Origin: Alphaproteobacteria bacterium
Lineage (GTDB): Bacteria > Pseudomonadota > Alphaproteobacteria > BOG-932 > Roseiterribacteraceae
Length of the DNA stretch: 8,265 nt
Reading direction: 5' to 3'
Assembly (NCBI GenBank): GCA_903970575.1
Contig: CAJCJC010000380.1
Location: 1 to 8,265 of the forward strand
Positions 6,199-8,265 of this stretch are shown one piece after another. The notes under the pieces are model-generated. The model was not told where the DNA came from. It saw nothing but the letters and a program-made list of their open reading frames with translations, and did not search any database. Numbering within the stretch: position 1 is the stretch's first letter; the number at the start of each line of letters is the position of its first letter. The position numbers were made by a program, and so were the translations under genes.

Positions 6199-7560
6199 TC
6201 AGGTACCGCTCCGGGATGCTCCGGCGTCCCGACGTCCGAACGCATACATCGCGGTCGCGAACACGATGGCGATGATTGCGATCGTTCCCAACCCGCTTCT
6301 AAAATCGCCGGTCGTATCTTTCATGTAGCCGATAAACCACGGCGATAGGAAACCGCCCGTGACGCCCAGCGCGCTGATCACGCCGATTCCGCCCGCCGCC
6401 GCGCCGCCCGTCAGGAACGATCCTGGGATCGCCCAGAAGGGCGCGGTGAAGGCGAGGGTGCAGGCAAAGGCGATCGCGATGAACCCAATGCGTATGGCTG
6501 GATCGTCGACGAGGACGGAGGCCAGCAGGGCGACGCCGCCGATAAAATTGGCCAGCGCGGCATGCCCATAGCGCTCCTTACGTTTATCCGAATGCCGCCC
6601 CCATACGATCAGCGCCACCAGCGCCAACAGGCTGGGGATCGCGAGCACGAAGCCGGCTTCGCCGTTGCCGAGCCCAAAGCCCTTGACGATCTGCGGCAGG
6701 AAAAACGTGATGCTGTTCAGCAGACAGACATTGCTGAAGTAAATAGCCGCGAGAAACAACACCCGCGGGTTGGTCAGGCACTGGACGATCGTATAGCTGC
6801 GCTTGCGCTCCGTCTCCGAGCGTTCCGCGGCCAGTTGGCCGATCAGCCAATCGCGTTCAATTTTCGGCAGCCATTCCGCCTTGGCCGGACCATCCTGAAG
6901 ACGAATCATCACGAACGGCGCCAGCAATAGGGCAGGGGCCGCCTCCACCAGATAAAGCCATTGCCATCCCTGCAACCCCGCGATCCCGTCGAAGGACAGC
7001 AGCAATCCGGAAAGCGGCGCGCCGAAAATGCCGCTGATCGGAATGGCGGCGATGAATATTCCCATCATCCGCGCTCGATAGGAGCCGGGAAACCACAGCG
7101 TCAGAAAGAAGAGCACGCCTGGATAAAATCCGGCCTCGGCCGCCCCCAGCAACAGGCGCACGACGTAAAAACTGGCTTGCCCCTGGATAAAGGCCATGCC
7201 GCCGGCGCAGATGCCCAGAGAGACCATGATGCGCGCGATCCAGCGTGTCGCGCCGAACTTGTACAGCAGAAGGTTGGACGGTATTTCGCACAGGAAATAG
7301 GTTAGGAAAAACAGCCCCGCGCCCAACCCATAGGCCTGGGCGTTCAATCCCAGCGCCTTGTTCATTTGGGGCGACGCAAAACTTAAATTGACGCGATCGA
7401 GGTACGAAACCGCGTAGCATAGCATCAGCAAAGGAATAAGCCGGAACGCGATACGCCGAATGGCGTTCCGCTCCAGCTCTTGCGTGGCGCTCGAGTTCGA
7501 TAGGTTCGCCCGCCCGACATCGGGCCCCCCAACGGGCATGGCGCGATCGATATTGCCCAT
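6199..7560 (-). CDS. MFS permease, anion:cation symporter (ACS) type, for an organic or aromatic acid
   Basis: 453 residues with a 12-helix layout: helices 1-6 within about 40-219, a charged cytoplasmic loop about 220-262 (LPKIERDWLIGQLAAERSE), and helices 7-12 to about 442. ACS-family signatures are YLDRVNLSFA (53-62) at the end of helix 1, EIPSNLLLYKFGATRWIARI (92-111), and LLLGAAEAGFYPGVLFF (136-152). Relatives carry phthalate, tartrate, glucarate, 4-hydroxyphenylacetate and similar acids with protons, so the substrate is probably an organic anion, not more closely definable. The start ATG at 7560-7558 has GGAGGAAGG about 12 nt upstream, a slightly long spacing. It is the first gene of the operon; the GTPase ATG abuts its TGA. 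Inner membrane. The last about 11 residues are polar and unremarkable. Confidence 0.94.
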   Translation of the reverse strand: MGNIDRAMPVGGPDVGRANLSNSSATQELERNAIRRIAFRLIPLLMLCYAVSYLDRVNLSFASPQMNKALGLNAQAYGLGAGLFFLTYFLCEIPSNLLLYKFGATRWIARIMVSLGICAGGMAFIQGQASFYVVRLLLGAAEAGFYPGVLFFLTLWFPGSYRARMMGIFIAAIPISGIFGAPLSGLLLSFDGIAGLQGWQWLYLVEAAPALLLAPFVMIRLQDGPAKAEWLPKIERDWLIGQLAAERSETERKRSYTIVQCLTNPRVLFLAAIYFSNVCLLNSITFFLPQIVKGFGLGNGEAGFVLAIPSLLALVALIVWGRHSDKRKERYGHAALANFIGGVALLASVLVDDPAIRIGFIAIAFACTLAFTAPFWAIPGSFLTGGAAAGGIGVISALGVTGGFLSPWFIGYMKDTTGDFRSGLGTIAIIAIVFATAMYAFGRRDAGASRSGT

Positions 7561-7962
7561 TGAAGACGTTACCTTCCTCCGTATCGGCGCATTATGGCGC
7601 TCTAACTTGAATAAGAGCCTCGTCCGATATTAACGTATCCGCGTTTCGACCGAAATGGCTGACGTCATGGCGAATGGCTTTTCACCTAAGCGAAAAAGCA
7701 TTTCCAGGATTTGGCGTCAAGTTCATTCCTTTTCACTTTGTCTCGCGCGCCTGATCGGGCGCCGCCCCTCTCCGGCGAAGCGTAGGTGGCGTTTATTGCG
7801 GGAAGGCGTCTCGGGAAATGGCCACGCCGTCGACGATCCCTTGTCAAGCACCTCGATATGGACGTACTTAGCGCCAGGGCGTGTTATTTTCCGCTATAGC
7901 GAAACACTATAGACATAAAGAAGGCCGCTTTCCAATCGCTGGCGGCGAGAAGAGAGGAATGG
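7561..7962. promoter_or_regulatory. Divergent intergenic region with operator-like palindromes
   Basis: About 400 bp between the divergent permease and CoA-transferase genes, with no credible gene. It holds a near-palindrome, GCTCT (7599-7603) / AGAGC (7614-7618), 39 nt upstream of the permease ATG; a perfect palindrome TGACGTCA (7660-7667); and a perfect 10-bp palindrome CGCTATAGCG (7892-7901), flanked by TTTTC and AAAC, 61 nt upstream of the CoA-transferase start. On the minus strand CATAAT (7590-7595) is a possible permease -10, but no good -35 pairs with it. Both transcripts must start here. A shared regulator is plausible, but none is encoded in the window. Confidence 0.45.
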
Positions 7963-8265
7963 ATGGAGCCTATCGCGGGCCAAGGGGATGTATTTTGGGA
8001 TGACAAGGCCGACGCGGCGACGGGTCCTCTTCGCGGCGTCCGCGTCCTGGATTTGACGACCGTGGTCATGGGTCCCTCGGCGACTCAAATCCTGGGCGAT
8101 CTCGGCGCGGACGTCATTAAGGTCGAATCCACCGCCGGCGATTCCATGCGATGGATCGGACCCTGGCGCCATCCCGGCATGGGGCCGCTTTTCCTCCAGG
8201 CCAATCGCAATAAACGTGGCATCGTGCTCGATTTGAAGACGCCGCGCGGTAAGGCCGACGCCCTC
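7963..8265 (+). CDS. Family III CoA-transferase (CaiB/BaiF type), partial (runs off the right edge)
   Basis: The first 101 codons of an open frame. The N-terminal signature of CaiB/BaiF enzymes is clear: [20 protein letters not shown] (22-41), then [14 protein letters not shown] (42-55) and [20 protein letters not shown] (77-96), which form the CoA-binding part. Relatives are about 380-420 residues, so roughly three quarters are missing, including the region of the catalytic aspartate. The enzyme transfers CoA between organic acids and is often the activating step in breakdown of aromatic, terpenoid or carnitine-like acids. The start is ATG at 7963 with AGAGGA 4 nt before it; the ATG at 7959 reads into a stop after 14 codons. 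Residues 1-21 are a short extension before the conserved core. It is divergent from the permease operon and probably part of the same pathway. Confidence 0.9.
   Translation, partial: MEPIAGQGDVFWDDKADAATGPLRGVRVLDLTTVVMGPSATQILGDLGADVIKVESTAGDSMRWIGPWRHPGMGPLFLQANRNKRGIVLDLKTPRGKADAL

Noticed and set aside
7655..7912. 85-codon plus-strand frame in the divergent intergenic region
   Set aside because: There is no family resemblance; it ends within the CoA-transferase upstream palindrome region and has no good ribosome site.

Overview
The window looks like an alphaproteobacterial chromosome, most likely a sphingomonad. It is GC-rich, carries a large sphingomonad-style TonB-dependent receptor, and groups that receptor with an anion/cation-symporter-type MFS permease, an amidohydrolase and a CaiB-type CoA-transferase, a common layout for catabolic islands in that group. 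The taxonomic call rests on gene content and protein style only.

Left end (1 to about 694): apparently the edge of an integrated mobile element. A gene on the minus strand, cut by the window's left edge and easy to miss because its stop lies outside, encodes an Xre/MbcA/ParS-type antitoxin; a RES-domain toxin is expected just outside. About 275 bp of non-coding, repeat-rich DNA follows, and then the 3' half of a tRNA-Gly(TCC) gene (649-694) whose 5' half is missing. This is the usual scar left when an element integrates into a tRNA gene. The orientation of the fragment places the element to the left and old chromosome to the right.

Middle (695-3736): about 510 bp of non-coding DNA with several inverted repeats, then a complete TonB-dependent outer-membrane receptor on the plus strand.

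Right (3834-7560): a tight four-gene minus-strand operon, transcribed right to left: MFS permease, CobW/COG0523 GTPase, COG2159 amidohydrolase and small cupin. Junctions are an abutting stop/start, a 14-bp gap and a 4-bp ATGA overlap. The operon converges on the receptor gene, and the two share a strong bidirectional terminator at 3776-3813. Divergent from the operon, across about 400 bp containing palindromes, starts a family III CoA-transferase that runs off the right edge.

Working model (inference): the receptor takes an unknown organic acid or aromatic/terpenoid-like compound across the outer membrane, the MFS permease takes it across the inner membrane, the CoA-transferase activates it or an intermediate, and the metal-dependent amidohydrolase and cupin act on it. 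The GTPase may supply metal to the amidohydrolase or cupin. No substrate can be named from sequence alone, and no regulator gene lies inside the window.
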